The notes: a model not told the origin generated them from the sequence alone. Shown: positions 51,849-62,821, counted from the first letter of the stretch. The stretch: DNA of 64,000 nucleotides from Oscillospiraceae bacterium (GCA_910575695.1 CAJTGJ010000014.1:30484-94483); one strand, 5' to 3'. Translations and numbers: made by a program.

Positions 51849-53777
51849 ATGAATTACGACAATAACAGGCAAAACGCCCATAACGAGATCGACCACATAT
51901 TCAAAGACCTTCTCCCCACCCGGAACATGGCGGAGCGTCCCGCCCAGGTGGCCCTTTGCCACCAAATGCTCAACGCCATGCTGGAGGGCGGCATCGCCCT
52001 GTGCGATGCTGGGACGGGGATCGGCAAGACCTACGCCTATCTGGTGGCCGGAACGGTGTACAGCCGTTTCCGGGCCGCCTGCGGGCTGGGGCCGAAGCCC
52101 ATCCTGGTCTCCACCTCCAGCATCGCCCTCCAGACCGCGGCGCGGGACGAATACCTTCCCCTGCTGTCCAATGTGCTGACAGAGGACGGCATGATCGTCC
52201 AGCCCCTCCAGGCGGTGATCCGCAAGGGAAAGTCCCACTATGTCTGCGATGACCGTCTGGAACGGCGGCTGGGCCAGTTGGATCTCCGAAAGAAAAACTG
52301 GAGGGCCGGGAATGCCCTGCTTGCGCTGCGGAATGAGCTGGACATGGACGAGATCGCCCATCTCAGCCACTATGACCGGGAACGTGTCTGCGTCCCCCAG
52401 ATCTGCAACTGTTCGCAGGAGACCTGCCGGTATCGTTTCTTTTTGGAGAAGTGCGATTCCGGGCGGTATCTTTTCCAGATCTGCAACCACAACCTGCTGC
52501 TGGCGGACGCCATCCACCGGGGCAGCGGGCGAAAGCCCATCCTGCCGGACACCTGCGCCCTCATCGTGGACGAGGCCCATAAGCTGCCGGAGACAGCCCG
52601 CCAGATGTTCGGGGTGACCCTGGCTGCGGAGGACATCCGTGCGCTCACCCACAGTCTGCGAGGGGAACGCTTCCTGCTGGCTGCAGAAGTCCTGAACGAC
52701 AGCGCCAAGGGCCTGCTGCGGAAGCTGGACCGCCCGCCGGAGGACAGGCCCTTCGTCCACTACAAAACATCGCTGGCCGCACCGGAGCGGAGCCTGACGG
52801 TGATCGCCCGGCAGCTCCACGGCCTGCTCACGCCTGCCACCCGCAGGCGGCTGAACAGCGTGTCCTCTACGGTGTCCCTATTCCACCAGGGCCACCCGGA
52901 TATGGTTTTCTACACGGAGGAAGATACTCACGGCGGCACCATGCTGTGTGCCACCATTTCCGATCTGACCGCCCAGCTCCGCCAGACGCTCTGGCGGCAG
53001 GAGCGGCCCGCCATCCTCACCTCTGCCACCCTGGCTGTGGGCGAGGACTTTCGTCGCTTCAAAGAAGAAACGGGCCTGCTCACCGACAGCCGTGTCACAG
53101 AGTCGGTCGCACTTTCACCCTTCGACTACCAGAAGAATTGTCTGCTATACTTACCGCAGGTTCCACCCAAGCAAAAGGCCGCAGCCTATTATGACGAGCT
53201 GGCAAAGGAGATCGCCGCCCTGCTGGACGCGGCCCAGGGTCACGCCCTGGCGCTGTTCACGTCTTATGCCGCCATGTCGGCGGTGAAAGAACGTCTGCCG
53301 GGCCACGGTCTGCGCTATCCGCTGTTCACCATGGGCCGCAGCGCAATCCATACCACGGAGCAGTTCAAGGCCAGCCCAGGCAGTATGCTGCTGGCGGCGG
53401 GGGCCGCCTGGGAGGGCTTTGACTTCCCCGGCGACTGTGTGTCCCTGCTGATCATCCCCCGCCTGCCCTTTGCCGTGCCAGACGCTTTGAAGGAAAAAGA
53501 GCGGGAGAACCATCCCACCCTCCGGTTGTTCATCCGGGCGGTGGTGGTACCGGAGATGCAGATCAAGCTGAAGCAGGGCTTTGGCAGAGCCATCCGCACC
53601 GAGACAGATACCTGCGTGGTGGCCATCCTGGATGAGCGGGCCGCCAAGGGCAAGCGCTACAGCAAGGATGTGCTGGCCGCTCTGCCGGAAATGCCTGTCA
53701 CCGGCAGCCTGAAGGACGTGGCGAAATTTATCCAGTCGGTGAAAGGGCCGGACTATTTCCGGGAGGCATCCGCATGA
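51849..53777 (+). CDS. DinG/XPD-like Fe-S helicase
   Basis: A 642-residue SF2 helicase. Walker A is CDAGTGIGKTYAYL near residue 52; the DEAH box is IVDEAHKL near 238. Cys residues between them (HYVCDD, VCVPQICNCSQETCRY) fit the 4Fe-4S cluster of the DinG/XPD family. The C-terminal FGRAIRTETDTCVVAILDE is motif VI. It may unwind element DNA during transfer or integration. Confidence 0.88.
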   Translation: MNYDNNRQNAHNEIDHIFKDLLPTRNMAERPAQVALCHQMLNAMLEGGIALCDAGTGIGKTYAYLVAGTVYSRFRAACGLGPKPILVSTSSIALQTAARDEYLPLLSNVLTEDGMIVQPLQAVIRKGKSHYVCDDRLERRLGQLDLRKKNWRAGNALLALRNELDMDEIAHLSHYDRERVCVPQICNCSQETCRYRFFLEKCDSGRYLFQICNHNLLLADAIHRGSGRKPILPDTCALIVDEAHKLPETARQMFGVTLAAEDIRALTHSLRGERFLLAAEVLNDSAKGLLRKLDRPPEDRPFVHYKTSLAAPERSLTVIARQLHGLLTPATRRRLNSVSSTVSLFHQGHPDMVFYTEEDTHGGTMLCATISDLTAQLRQTLWRQERPAILTSATLAVGEDFRRFKEETGLLTDSRVTESVALSPFDYQKNCLLYLPQVPPKQKAAAYYDELAKEIAALLDAAQGHALALFTSYAAMSAVKERLPGHGLRYPLFTMGRSAIHTTEQFKASPGSMLLAAGAAWEGFDFPGDCVSLLIIPRLPFAVPDALKEKERENHPTLRLFIRAVVVPEMQIKLKQGFGRAIRTETDTCVVAILDERAAKGKRYSKDVLAALPEMPVTGSLKDVAKFIQSVKGPDYFREASA

Positions 53778-53923
53778 TCGACACAAAAAATGAACTGCGG
53801 TATATTTTGCTGACCCGCTTGCTGGAAAGGGCCGCCTCCGCTGGCCTGTTGACCCTGGAGGAACTGTACGCCGCCAAACGGCTGGCGCGGGATAAATACC
53901 GCCCCCAGACTGTTTGGGAATAG
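53774..53923 (+). CDS. Small SHOCT-like protein before the recombinases
   Basis: A 49-residue protein (MIDTKNELRYILLTRLLERA, then LLTLEELYAAKRLARDKYRP). It resembles a SHOCT-type short helix pair. It overlaps the helicase stop by four bases, which supports translation. An 8-bp inverted repeat (GGGAATAG/CTATTCCC) at its end precedes the recombinase Shine-Dalgarno. Confidence 0.6.
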   Translation: MIDTKNELRYILLTRLLERAASAGLLTLEELYAAKRLARDKYRPQTVWE

Positions 53924-53988
53924 TGATAGCTATTCCCGCCAAGGTGTGGTAGTGTTGTCGGTACCCAGAGGAAAGGAGGCCGCGCCAG

Positions 53989-55554
53989 ATGAGCAAAAAC
54001 ATCACCATCATCCCGCCCAGCGAGGCCAGGCCCGATGTTCTTCGGGTGGCGGCGTACTGCCGTGTCAGCACCGCGCTGGAGGAACAGGAGTCGTCCTACG
54101 CCTCCCAGATCCGCAGCTACACCGAACTGATCAGCCAGCATGAGGGATGGGAGCTGGTAGACATTTACGCCGATGAGGCGGCCAGCGGCACGAAAACGGA
54201 CAAGCGGGAGGACTTCAACCGTCTTCTGGCCGACTGCCGGAAGGGCAAGATCGACCGGGTGCTGGTGAAGTCCATCTCCCGCTTCTCCCGGAACACCAAG
54301 GACTGCCTTGCCGCTCTGCGGGAGCTGATGCGGCTGGGCGTGACCGTTCAGTTTGAAAAAGAGAATATCGACACCGGAACGCTCACCACAGAATTGATGG
54401 TGAGCGTTTCCAGTTCTCTGGCCCAGCAGGAGTCCATGTCCATCTCGCAGAATATCCGCATGGGGTATCGCCGGAGAATGGAACGGGGTGAATTCATAGC
54501 AAGCAGCCCACCGTATGGATACCGGAACGCGGGAGGCGGACGGCTGGAGATCGTGCCGGAGGAGGCGGAAGTGATCCGCTGGGTGTTTGAATCCTATCTG
54601 AACGGACAGGGCATCGTCACAATCGCGGAAGAAATGAACCGCAGAGGTGTTCCCAAGAAACATGGAGAGGCAGCATGGATACCGTATGCTGTCGCCTGCT
54701 GGCTGCGAAACGAAAAATATACGGGCAATACCCTCTGTCAGAAAACTTTTACAACCGGATTTCCATACATCAGCGTGAAAAACCGGGGCGAAGTGGATCA
54801 GTTCTATATAGAAAACAGTCATCCTGCTATCATCAGCCAGGAAATATTCGACAAAGTGCAGGCCCTCCGAAAGAAGAAAAAAGCGCCCGCTTCTGCGCCG
54901 TCCAAATTCCCATTGACGAGGAAAATGATCTGCGGAAAGTGCGGCGCAACATTTTACCGCACTGTTGACCGGCACGGGGCAAATAATTGGGTCTGTTCAG
55001 GCCACAAAGACGGCAATAGGAATGGGAAGGGCGCCTGCCCAAACCTGTCTGTCCGGGAGAGAGATATCTACACGGCCTTTATTCGGATGTACAACAAGCT
55101 GCGGCTCCATGAGGGCATCATCCTGCGGCCCGCTCTTGACCAGATGGAGGCTCTGGAATCCGCTGTGCAGCGGGAGAATCCAGCCATGCTGGAGGTCAAT
55201 CGGGCCATCGCCCAGGCTACCGAGCAGAACTATAAGATCAGTAAACTCCGCGCCAGCGGTCTGCTGGACGCGGACGCCTGTGCCGCCAAGCTGGCCGCCC
55301 TGGACGCACAGCTGACCCAGCTCCGGGCCAAACGGCGGAGACTGCTGAGGAATGATGACATCAGCGAAATGGCGGATGCCCTGCGTCAGACTGTGGAAAC
55401 ACTTCATCAAGGGCCGGAACAGATGGATGAGTTCGATGAGGATTTGTTCAACGAGATGGTTGAGAAAATCACAGTGGATACCGACCATGTTCTGCGGTTC
55501 CGCCTGAGAGGCGGTTTTGATGTGGCTGAACCGCTCTGGAGGGAAACGAGATGA
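53989..55554 (+). CDS. Large serine recombinase 1
   Basis: A 521-residue recombinase. The catalytic domain begins VAAYCRVSTALEEQESS (nucleophile Ser), with SISRFSRNTKD downstream. The recombinase domain has PPYGYRNAGGG, the zinc ribbon is MICGKCGATFYR, and a C-terminal coiled coil follows. It is full length and presumably active in ICE excision or integration. AAAGGAGG precedes the ATG. Confidence 0.93.
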   Translation: MSKNITIIPPSEARPDVLRVAAYCRVSTALEEQESSYASQIRSYTELISQHEGWELVDIYADEAASGTKTDKREDFNRLLADCRKGKIDRVLVKSISRFSRNTKDCLAALRELMRLGVTVQFEKENIDTGTLTTELMVSVSSSLAQQESMSISQNIRMGYRRRMERGEFIASSPPYGYRNAGGGRLEIVPEEAEVIRWVFESYLNGQGIVTIAEEMNRRGVPKKHGEAAWIPYAVACWLRNEKYTGNTLCQKTFTTGFPYISVKNRGEVDQFYIENSHPAIISQEIFDKVQALRKKKKAPASAPSKFPLTRKMICGKCGATFYRTVDRHGANNWVCSGHKDGNRNGKGACPNLSVRERDIYTAFIRMYNKLRLHEGIILRPALDQMEALESAVQRENPAMLEVNRAIAQATEQNYKISKLRASGLLDADACAAKLAALDAQLTQLRAKRRRLLRNDDISEMADALRQTVETLHQGPEQMDEFDEDLFNEMVEKITVDTDHVLRFRLRGGFDVAEPLWRETR

Positions 55555-56312
55555 ACAGAAAAATGCCATACGGTTATCAGATACAGAACGGGATGATTGT
55601 TACTCAATCCCAGGAAGCAGCGGGCGTAAAACGGATATTTTCCCTCTACCTCGCGGGAAAAAGCCGGGATCAGATTGCGGACGCCTTAAATACGGAGGGC
55701 TACTGTTACAGTGCGGAAAGCCCCAAGTGGGATAAAAACCGAGTCAGGCAGGCGCTTGAAAATCCACGCTATATGGGAGCGCACGACTACCCAGCGATTA
55801 TAGCTGATGAGACCTTCCGCATGGCACAGGCAATGAAAGAAAAAAGGACCCGCAAGCGGGGAAATCATCCAGCATTGTGCCTGACCCCAAAGCTTCACTG
55901 CGGTCATTGCGGCCACAGCCTGCGCCGGATCACAAACAACTACTGGAGAGATACCCTTCGATTCCACTGTGACGGGTGCGGCATGAGCGTCACCATTCCC
56001 GATGCGGACCTGCTGTCGGAGGTGGAGCGGCAAGCGGCGGAGTACACGCCTCCAGCGGACTCTCCGGGCTATGCTCCCTCCAAGGACTCCGTCCGCCTGA
56101 CCAACGCCATCAACCGGGGTCTGGAGAAGCCGGAACACCCGGAGGAGGTGACTGCCCTGATCATGCAGGGTATCTCTGCCCGGTACGCCTGCTTCCCAAC
56201 ACAGATGACTGCAACAGATATTCTGCGTCTGATCAGAGAAAAAGACTACGATCAGGCCATTCGATATATCACCATCACCGCGGAGAACGCGGTGACAGTG
56301 ACCTTCAGGTAA
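55551..56312 (+). CDS. Serine-recombinase DNA-binding half without catalytic domain
   Basis: A 253-residue protein that starts at the recombinase-domain boundary (KMPYGYQIQNGMIVTQSQEA) and includes a zinc ribbon (LHCGHCGHSLRR, HCDGCGM). It has no resolvase catalytic domain. It overlaps recombinase 1 by four bases. It may act as a DNA-targeting subunit or directionality factor for the catalytic half encoded next. Confidence 0.85.
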   Translation: MNRKMPYGYQIQNGMIVTQSQEAAGVKRIFSLYLAGKSRDQIADALNTEGYCYSAESPKWDKNRVRQALENPRYMGAHDYPAIIADETFRMAQAMKEKRTRKRGNHPALCLTPKLHCGHCGHSLRRITNNYWRDTLRFHCDGCGMSVTIPDADLLSEVERQAAEYTPPADSPGYAPSKDSVRLTNAINRGLEKPEHPEEVTALIMQGISARYACFPTQMTATDILRLIREKDYDQAIRYITITAENAVTVTFR

Positions 56313-56341
56313 TTGGCAAGACGATTGGGAAAGGAGTCATC

Positions 56342-56806
56342 ATGGAACAAACCGTACAAAAGCAGAGGGTGGCCGTTTACTGCCGGGTCGCCACCGGCAG
56401 CGAGGATCACTCCGCCAGCCTCGCCGTCCAGGAAGCGTACTACACCGAGATGGTGGGCCAGCACCCGGAATGGGAGCTGGCTGGCATCTACGCCGACAGG
56501 GGCATCGCCGGCGCTGACCGACAGAATCAGAAGGAGTTCAAAAGGATGCTCACCGCCTGCAAACAAGGCGGCATCGACATCATTATCGTCAGGTCGGTCT
56601 CCCGGTTCGCCAGGAACACGGTGGACTGTTTGGAGGCAGTACGAATGTTGAAAGCCTGCGGTGTAGGTGTGATCTTTGAAAAAGAGGGCATCAGTACCTT
56701 CGAAAAATCCGGCGAGGTGGTTCTCTCCATGTGCTGCGAATTTGCCCGGAAAGAGAGTGAAACCATTACCCGAAACCTCATATATCCGGTGTGGCGGAGG
56801 TTATAG
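56342..56806 (+). CDS. Serine-recombinase catalytic half without DNA-binding domain
   Basis: A 154-residue protein with the resolvase domain: VAVYCRVATGSED and SVSRFARNTVDCLEAVRML. It ends in the E-helix region (ARKESETITRNLIYPVWRRL) and lacks the recombinase and zinc-ribbon domains. In CRVAT an Ala stands beside the Thr where CRVST is usual, so the nucleophile Ser is missing at the normal place. It may therefore be structural rather than catalytic, or a decaying gene. Confidence 0.75.
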   Translation: MEQTVQKQRVAVYCRVATGSEDHSASLAVQEAYYTEMVGQHPEWELAGIYADRGIAGADRQNQKEFKRMLTACKQGGIDIIIVRSVSRFARNTVDCLEAVRMLKACGVGVIFEKEGISTFEKSGEVVLSMCCEFARKESETITRNLIYPVWRRL

Positions 56807-56848
56807 CGTTTCAATATCAGGCAAAAACAGACAAGGAAAGGAGACTGC

Positions 56849-58492
56849 ATGGAACAGACAGTACAGCAGGAGCGGCGGATACACGTCATCCCCGCCACAA
56901 AACAGGCTGCGGCCCCCGGACGGGCCTCTGGCCGCCGCCAGCGGGTGGCCGCCTACTGCCGGGTGTCCACCGACAGCGAGGAGCAGCTCACCAGCTACAC
57001 CGCCCAGAAAGCCTACTACACCCAGAAGATCGATGAGAACCCTGATTGGGAGATGGCCGGTATTTTCGCAGACAAAGGTATAACCGGCACAAGCATGAAG
57101 AAGCGGGTAGAGTTCAAAAAGATGATCGCCGCCTGCAAGCGGGGCAAAATCGACCTGATCCTGACCAAGTCCCTCTCCCGCTTCGCCCGGAACACGGTGG
57201 ACTCCCTGGAGGTGGTGCGGATGCTCCGGGCCAACGGCATCGGCGTGATTTTCGAAAAGGAAAATATCAATACGTTGACTGAGTCCAGCGAGTTCCTGCT
57301 CACGCTGTTCAGCGGCTTTGCCCAGGCGGAGAGCGAGTCCATCAGCAAAAACGTGATCTGGGGCATTCAAAAGAGCCGGGAGGCGGGGAACGTCCCCTTC
57401 CAGTATTCGAAGTTGCTGGGCTACCGGCGGGGGCCTGACGGTCAGCCGGAGATCGTGCGGTCGGAGGCGGAGGTGGTGAAACGCATCTACCGCCGCTACT
57501 TGGACGGGTGCAGCTTGGCACAGATCAAGAGGGAGCTGGAGGCGGACGGCGTACCCACCGCCAGCGGCATCCAGGGCTGGACGTATCAGGTGGTGCGCAA
57601 TATCCTGACCAATGAGCGCTACATTGGCGACGCCCTGCTGCAAAAGACCTACACCACCGACTGCATCAGCAAGACGGTGAAGAAAAACCAGGGTGACCGC
57701 CCCATGGTATATGTGGAACGGAACCACCCCGCCATCGTCTCCAAGGCTATGTTTTATCAGGTGCGGGAGGAGATGGCCCGCAGGGCCAGCAAGCGGAAGG
57801 TGATGCAGAAAACAGGTAAGACCGAGCAGGGCAAATACTCCGCCAAATACGCCCTGTCCGAGCTGCTGGTGTGCGGAGAGTGCGGTACACCGTACAAGCG
57901 ATGTACCTGGGCCAGAAACGGCAAAAAGCGGATCGTCTGGCGGTGTGTCTCCCGGCTGGAGTTCGGAACGAAATACTGCCACGACTCACCCAGCATGGAT
58001 GAGGACAAGCTGCATCAGGCCATCCTGGAGGGCATCAACGAATTTGTTCAGGCGGGGCAGGGCCTTGGGGACGAACTGCTGGACCTCGCCAGTATCGTCC
58101 AGCAGGGCGGCAGTGCGGACGGCATCGACCCGCTGACCCTGCGCAACCGACTGGATGCGCTGACCGCCCAGCAGGCGGAGCTGCTGGACAAGGTCCTGGA
58201 GGACATGGAGAACGAGGAACTGAACGCCCAGCTCAAGGCGACCATGGAGGAGAAACAGGCAATCCTGGGGCGGCTTGGCGCACTCCAGCAGGACGAGGAA
58301 CAGCGGGCCGGTCAGGAGGCCAGACTGCGGGAGCTGGCGGAGTGGCTGAAGAAGCAGAAGTCCGAATTTGCCGAGTACGATGATTCTATCACCCGCAGGT
58401 ATGTGGAGAGGATCACCGTTGTGGATGCCGAAACCATCCGCATCAAGTTCCGATATACCGATGTTGAGATCGACAGGGCTGTCAGGACATAA
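56849..58492 (+). CDS. Large serine recombinase 2
   Basis: A 547-residue recombinase: VAAYCRVSTDSEEQLTS (nucleophile Ser), SLSRFARNTVDSLEV, recombinase domain (LLGYRRGPDGQ), zinc ribbon (LVCGECGTPYKR) and a long C-terminal coiled coil. It is intact. AAAGGAGA precedes ATG 56849. With recombinase 1 it probably directs integration. Confidence 0.93.
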   Translation: MEQTVQQERRIHVIPATKQAAAPGRASGRRQRVAAYCRVSTDSEEQLTSYTAQKAYYTQKIDENPDWEMAGIFADKGITGTSMKKRVEFKKMIAACKRGKIDLILTKSLSRFARNTVDSLEVVRMLRANGIGVIFEKENINTLTESSEFLLTLFSGFAQAESESISKNVIWGIQKSREAGNVPFQYSKLLGYRRGPDGQPEIVRSEAEVVKRIYRRYLDGCSLAQIKRELEADGVPTASGIQGWTYQVVRNILTNERYIGDALLQKTYTTDCISKTVKKNQGDRPMVYVERNHPAIVSKAMFYQVREEMARRASKRKVMQKTGKTEQGKYSAKYALSELLVCGECGTPYKRCTWARNGKKRIVWRCVSRLEFGTKYCHDSPSMDEDKLHQAILEGINEFVQAGQGLGDELLDLASIVQQGGSADGIDPLTLRNRLDALTAQQAELLDKVLEDMENEELNAQLKATMEEKQAILGRLGALQQDEEQRAGQEARLRELAEWLKKQKSEFAEYDDSITRRYVERITVVDAETIRIKFRYTDVEIDRAVRT

Positions 58493-58507
58493 TCAGGAGA
58501 ATACACC

Positions 58508-59260
58508 ATGGAAATTTACATCACGGGAGACCTCCACGGAGATCTCCGGCGCTTCCAACCGGAAATCTTCTACGAGCAGGAGGGCCTTACAAAAGAGGAC
58601 CTCGTACTGGTGGCAGGTGACTTCGGCTGTGTGTGGCACGGCGATGAGCGGGATGACGAGGGCCTGGACTGGCTGGAGGGACGGCCCTTCACCACGGCCT
58701 TTGTGACCGGGAACCACGAAAACTACGATGCCCTGCGGAAATATCCGCTGGCGGAGTGGCGAGGCGGAAGCATCCGGCGAATCCGTCCCTCGGTGATCCT
58801 GCTGGAACGGGGCCAAATATTTGACCTGGGCGGAAAACGATTCTTCACCATGGGCGGAGCCAGCAGCCATGACATTCAGGACGGCATCCTGGAGCCGGAC
58901 GATCCTCTGTTTAAGAAGAAATGCAGGGAGTTGGACGCCAGGGGCGCGATGTACCGGGTGAACCACCTGTCCTGGTGGAAGAATGAGTTGCCCAGCGAGG
59001 ATGAGTACCAGACCACCAGAGCCAGTCTGGACAGAGCGGGCTGGGAGGTGGACTACATCCTCACCCACTGCTGTCCCACCAGTGTGCAGGACATATTCAG
59101 CGGCGGGCTTTATCAGAGGGACGCCCTAACAGAGTTCTTTGATGAGGTACGCCAACGGTGCCGGTTCAAATACTGGTTTTTCGGACACTACCACGAGGAT
59201 ATGGTCATAGAAAAGAAATATGTGATGCTCTACGAACAAATCATTAAACTTAAACTGTGA
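58508..59260 (+). CDS. Calcineurin-like metallophosphoesterase
   Basis: A 250-residue enzyme with the metal motifs in order: ITGDLHGDLRRF, VLVAGDFGCVW, FVTGNHENYDAL, ILTHCCP and FFGHYHEDM. Substrate unknown. It is the last plus-strand gene before a very strong terminator and the probable element end. Confidence 0.88.
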   Translation: MEIYITGDLHGDLRRFQPEIFYEQEGLTKEDLVLVAGDFGCVWHGDERDDEGLDWLEGRPFTTAFVTGNHENYDALRKYPLAEWRGGSIRRIRPSVILLERGQIFDLGGKRFFTMGGASSHDIQDGILEPDDPLFKKKCRELDARGAMYRVNHLSWWKNELPSEDEYQTTRASLDRAGWEVDYILTHCCPTSVQDIFSGGLYQRDALTEFFDEVRQRCRFKYWFFGHYHEDMVIEKKYVMLYEQIIKLKL

Positions 59261-59309
59261 AAAGAGTCCGGCAGGGCGGGAACTTGTTCCCGCCCTGCCG
59301 GACTCTTTT
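59261..59309 (+). terminator. Very strong intrinsic terminator at the element's right side
   Basis: A perfect stem of more than 20 bp (AAAGAGTCCGGCAGGG and its complement, tiny loop) followed by TTTTCC. It would insulate the ICE from flanking DNA. Confidence 0.9.
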
Positions 59310-60477
<1,168 letters not shown>

Positions 60478-60759
60478 AGTTACCTTCCTTTCTTGCGGAT
60501 AGGCCGCAACCCGTGTTATAATGTGGACTGTTCCTGCTCAATGTAATTGTTTTGCGCTCTCCCTCGTTCCATAAAAAGATAGAGGCCCGCTACGTTCCCT
60601 GGTCATGGCAGGTTGTCGGAAGTAATCTTTATCACAGCAATTCGATTACCCCTTCACTGATAGGAGAAAAACAGGGGGTCAAGCGGAACCATTTTCAGAA
60701 AATCAAGAAAATATTTTTTCGGAGGGGGTGGACCGGCGGTGTATCACAGGGAAAACGAC
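60478..60759 (+). promoter_or_regulatory. Promoter and long 5' leader
   Basis: TTGCGG (60493-60498), an 18-base spacer and TATAAT (60517-60522) read toward the sigma-like gene, giving a leader of about 230 bases in which I see no ORF or clear hairpin. The minus-strand tnpW starts at the left edge of this stretch. Confidence 0.55.
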
Positions 60760-61482
60760 ATGGAATTTGAAATTTCGCAGGAGGAACGTATCGCGGCAGA
60801 GTTGGAGGATGAGCGTGAGCAGGCTTTGAAAATCCAGCTCAGGCAAGACGAACGGTCACGGCGGCGGTCCTTGGAACCGAAGGAGCCTCCGAGAAAGAAG
60901 AAGCTGAAGCGTGAGCTTCGGCGGGAGGCCTTGACCCGTCTGGAAGAAGCCGCCAGGACACAGACGGACTTTGATGAAGTGGTAGCGTGGTGGGACAAGC
61001 TGGACGAAAACCGGGAACGGCGGGAGCGGGACCATGAGGTATTGCGCGGAGATGTGCCGCTGGAGTACGGCGCTGTGCAGGAGGGAACCATCTTTCCGGT
61101 TTTCCTTTGCAGTCCTTTTTGGCGGGAGCTTTGCAGCGGATATTTCCTCAACATCATCTTTGACTGTCCCTATGAGATGCACGAATTGCTGGCGGACGAT
61201 TTTCTCTCAAAGATGATTTTTGAGTTGAAGGAAGATCACAAGGAGCTTTTCTATTACAAGATCCTCCGGCGGTATAGCAGCTTGGAACTGGGTGCTGTAC
61301 TGAGCCAGTCGGACCGGAATATCCGAAAGAAGTGGGCAAGGCTGCTGAAACGGCTTCAAAAGAAGTTGTTCGAGCATATAACAGAACAGAGTAGCAGAGG
61401 ACGGTCCCTGATACTGTGGGAGAAAACTTTTCTGGAGGAATATAAAAAATCCGTCCTTGACGATGGCAAGGACGGATGGTAA
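60760..61482 (+). CDS. Sigma-factor-like HTH protein of the Tn4451-type element
   Basis: About 240 residues (ATG 60760 after AGGGA; GTG 60739 is an alternative). The N-terminal 100 are highly charged and helical. The C-terminal part (YYKILRRYSSLELGAVLSQS, then DRNIRKKWARLLKRLQ) resembles a sigma-70 region 4-type HTH. Regulatory role inferred. Confidence 0.6.
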   Translation: MEFEISQEERIAAELEDEREQALKIQLRQDERSRRRSLEPKEPPRKKKLKRELRREALTRLEEAARTQTDFDEVVAWWDKLDENRERRERDHEVLRGDVPLEYGAVQEGTIFPVFLCSPFWRELCSGYFLNIIFDCPYEMHELLADDFLSKMIFELKEDHKELFYYKILRRYSSLELGAVLSQSDRNIRKKWARLLKRLQKKLFEHITEQSSRGRSLILWEKTFLEEYKKSVLDDGKDGW

Positions 61483-61524
61483 TATGATTTTGAGATACAT
61501 AGATTACAGAATGGGAGGGACGGG

Positions 61525-62418
61525 ATGAAGAATCTGTTTCAAAAGGCAAGCTCCCCTTGGGTGAGATACAGCGAGTATGAATACAAGAAAGCCGGAGACG
61601 GTCATTTTTATATCATTCCGGCAGCGGGAGCGAAACCAGAGATTTATGATCCGCTGAAAGATGCGGAGCGGATGGTGCTGGACGCGCTGAATGTAGGGGC
61701 TTTGCAGATGAACCGCAAGGGAGAGGCTGAGGTCCGGGAGGCAGTTATGGGGTTTGTCAGCCGCTATGGGCTGCTGGGGTTTCTGACTGCCCTGCCCACC
61801 ACGCCGTCTTTCATGGACTATGAGGCCGTGTATCTGCCGAAGAATCATTTTATCCGGGAGGAATCCATGCCGACCCAAGACTACTTGGCGCTGTTTTTCC
61901 CTTTTGAGAAGCTGGATATTCAGAAGAAGGGAAAACAATCCCAATGGAATCTGACAGGAGACAGAGCAATGATGGCGCTGGCCTTGACCATGCAGGACGC
62001 GCCCCAGGCGGTGAGTATGAGCTTTCAGCGGGAGTATGCCGAGCGGTATGACTGGCTGGCGCGGCAGTTTAAGGATTTGGCATTTTCGTTCTATTCCAGC
62101 TTTCTCTACTACAACGACTATGATGTACTGGATGAAATGACCCGCGACCTTTACCGGCAAGGTATGGCGGCATTTGGCGGTATCGCGCCGACCTACCACA
62201 TTGCCCTGCTGGACAGGCCGACCATCATATGGGACTTTCATTCCCTGCTGCTGTGCCTGCAAATGATGTTCAGTTTTATGCTGACAGATACGGACAGCAC
62301 GCTGAAAGCCTGCAAGCACTGCAACAAGATTTTCACCGCCAGTCGGCCCAACGCCGAGTTTTGCAGTCCTCAATGCAAGAACCGCTATAATGTTTACAAG
62401 AGCAGAGGGAAAGAATAA
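61525..62418 (+). CDS. DUF6076-like protein with C-terminal zinc finger
   Basis: A 297-residue protein. The last 40 residues have a zinc-finger pattern (ACKHCNKIFTASRPNAEFCS, then QCKNRYNVYKSR) as in CGNR/DUF6076-type proteins that may bind DNA. The N-terminal 250 residues are unassigned. GGGAGGGACGGG precedes the ATG. Confidence 0.65.
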   Translation: MKNLFQKASSPWVRYSEYEYKKAGDGHFYIIPAAGAKPEIYDPLKDAERMVLDALNVGALQMNRKGEAEVREAVMGFVSRYGLLGFLTALPTTPSFMDYEAVYLPKNHFIREESMPTQDYLALFFPFEKLDIQKKGKQSQWNLTGDRAMMALALTMQDAPQAVSMSFQREYAERYDWLARQFKDLAFSFYSSFLYYNDYDVLDEMTRDLYRQGMAAFGGIAPTYHIALLDRPTIIWDFHSLLLCLQMMFSFMLTDTDSTLKACKHCNKIFTASRPNAEFCSPQCKNRYNVYKSRGKE

Positions 62419-62430
62419 TACAAAAAATAC

Positions 62431-62461
62431 GGGGGAGCGTGGCAGTCACCACGCTTCCCCC
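62431..62461. terminator. Terminator between convergent genes
   Basis: GGGGGA/TCCCCC and GCGTGG/CCACGC stack into a 12-bp stem with a single bulge, between the zinc-finger gene and tnpV. Confidence 0.7.
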
Positions 62462-62467
62462 ACTTTC

Positions 62468-62821
62468 TCATAGAGCATAGACCAATTCGTGCAGGATTAT
62501 TTCCTCCGCCCGATTGCGGATGCTGTTCATACGCCTTACCCATTCCATCTGATCCGCGGCTTTCAGTGCCTCCGTCACGCCCTCGCGCTGTGCCATGACG
62601 GGGATAAGCCGATCCATCCGTTCATTGCAGGCGGTATCAGTGTCAATCAGGTGCGTCCAGAGTTTGCCGGAGAGCAGCAGCCGGTTATAGGTGCCGGGGT
62701 GGTGTTCCTCCAAGAACTTCTGGCGCATCCGGCCATACCGCCCCAGGGGTTTGTCCGGCTGATCGTCCAGAATCAGGTCCGGGATGTAGTAGTCTCCGAC
62801 TTTTGTGTAGGTCAATTCCAT
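62468..62821 (-). CDS. tnpV: TnpV transposon-encoded protein
   Basis: A 117-residue protein starting MELTYTKVGDYYIPDL, with GRYGRMRQKFLEEHHPGTYN and the Arg-rich RRMNSIRNRAEEIIL of the TnpV family (Tn4451). Role unknown, perhaps accessory to transposition. GGAGGACACATC precedes ATG 62821. Confidence 0.82.
   Translation of the reverse strand: MELTYTKVGDYYIPDLILDDQPDKPLGRYGRMRQKFLEEHHPGTYNRLLLSGKLWTHLIDTDTACNERMDRLIPVMAQREGVTEALKAADQMEWVRRMNSIRNRAEEIILHELVYAL

Noticed and set aside
56791..57036. Small plus-strand ORF beginning MAEVIAFQYQ between recombinase genes
   Set aside because: No well-placed Shine-Dalgarno; most of it lies in another frame of the following recombinase.
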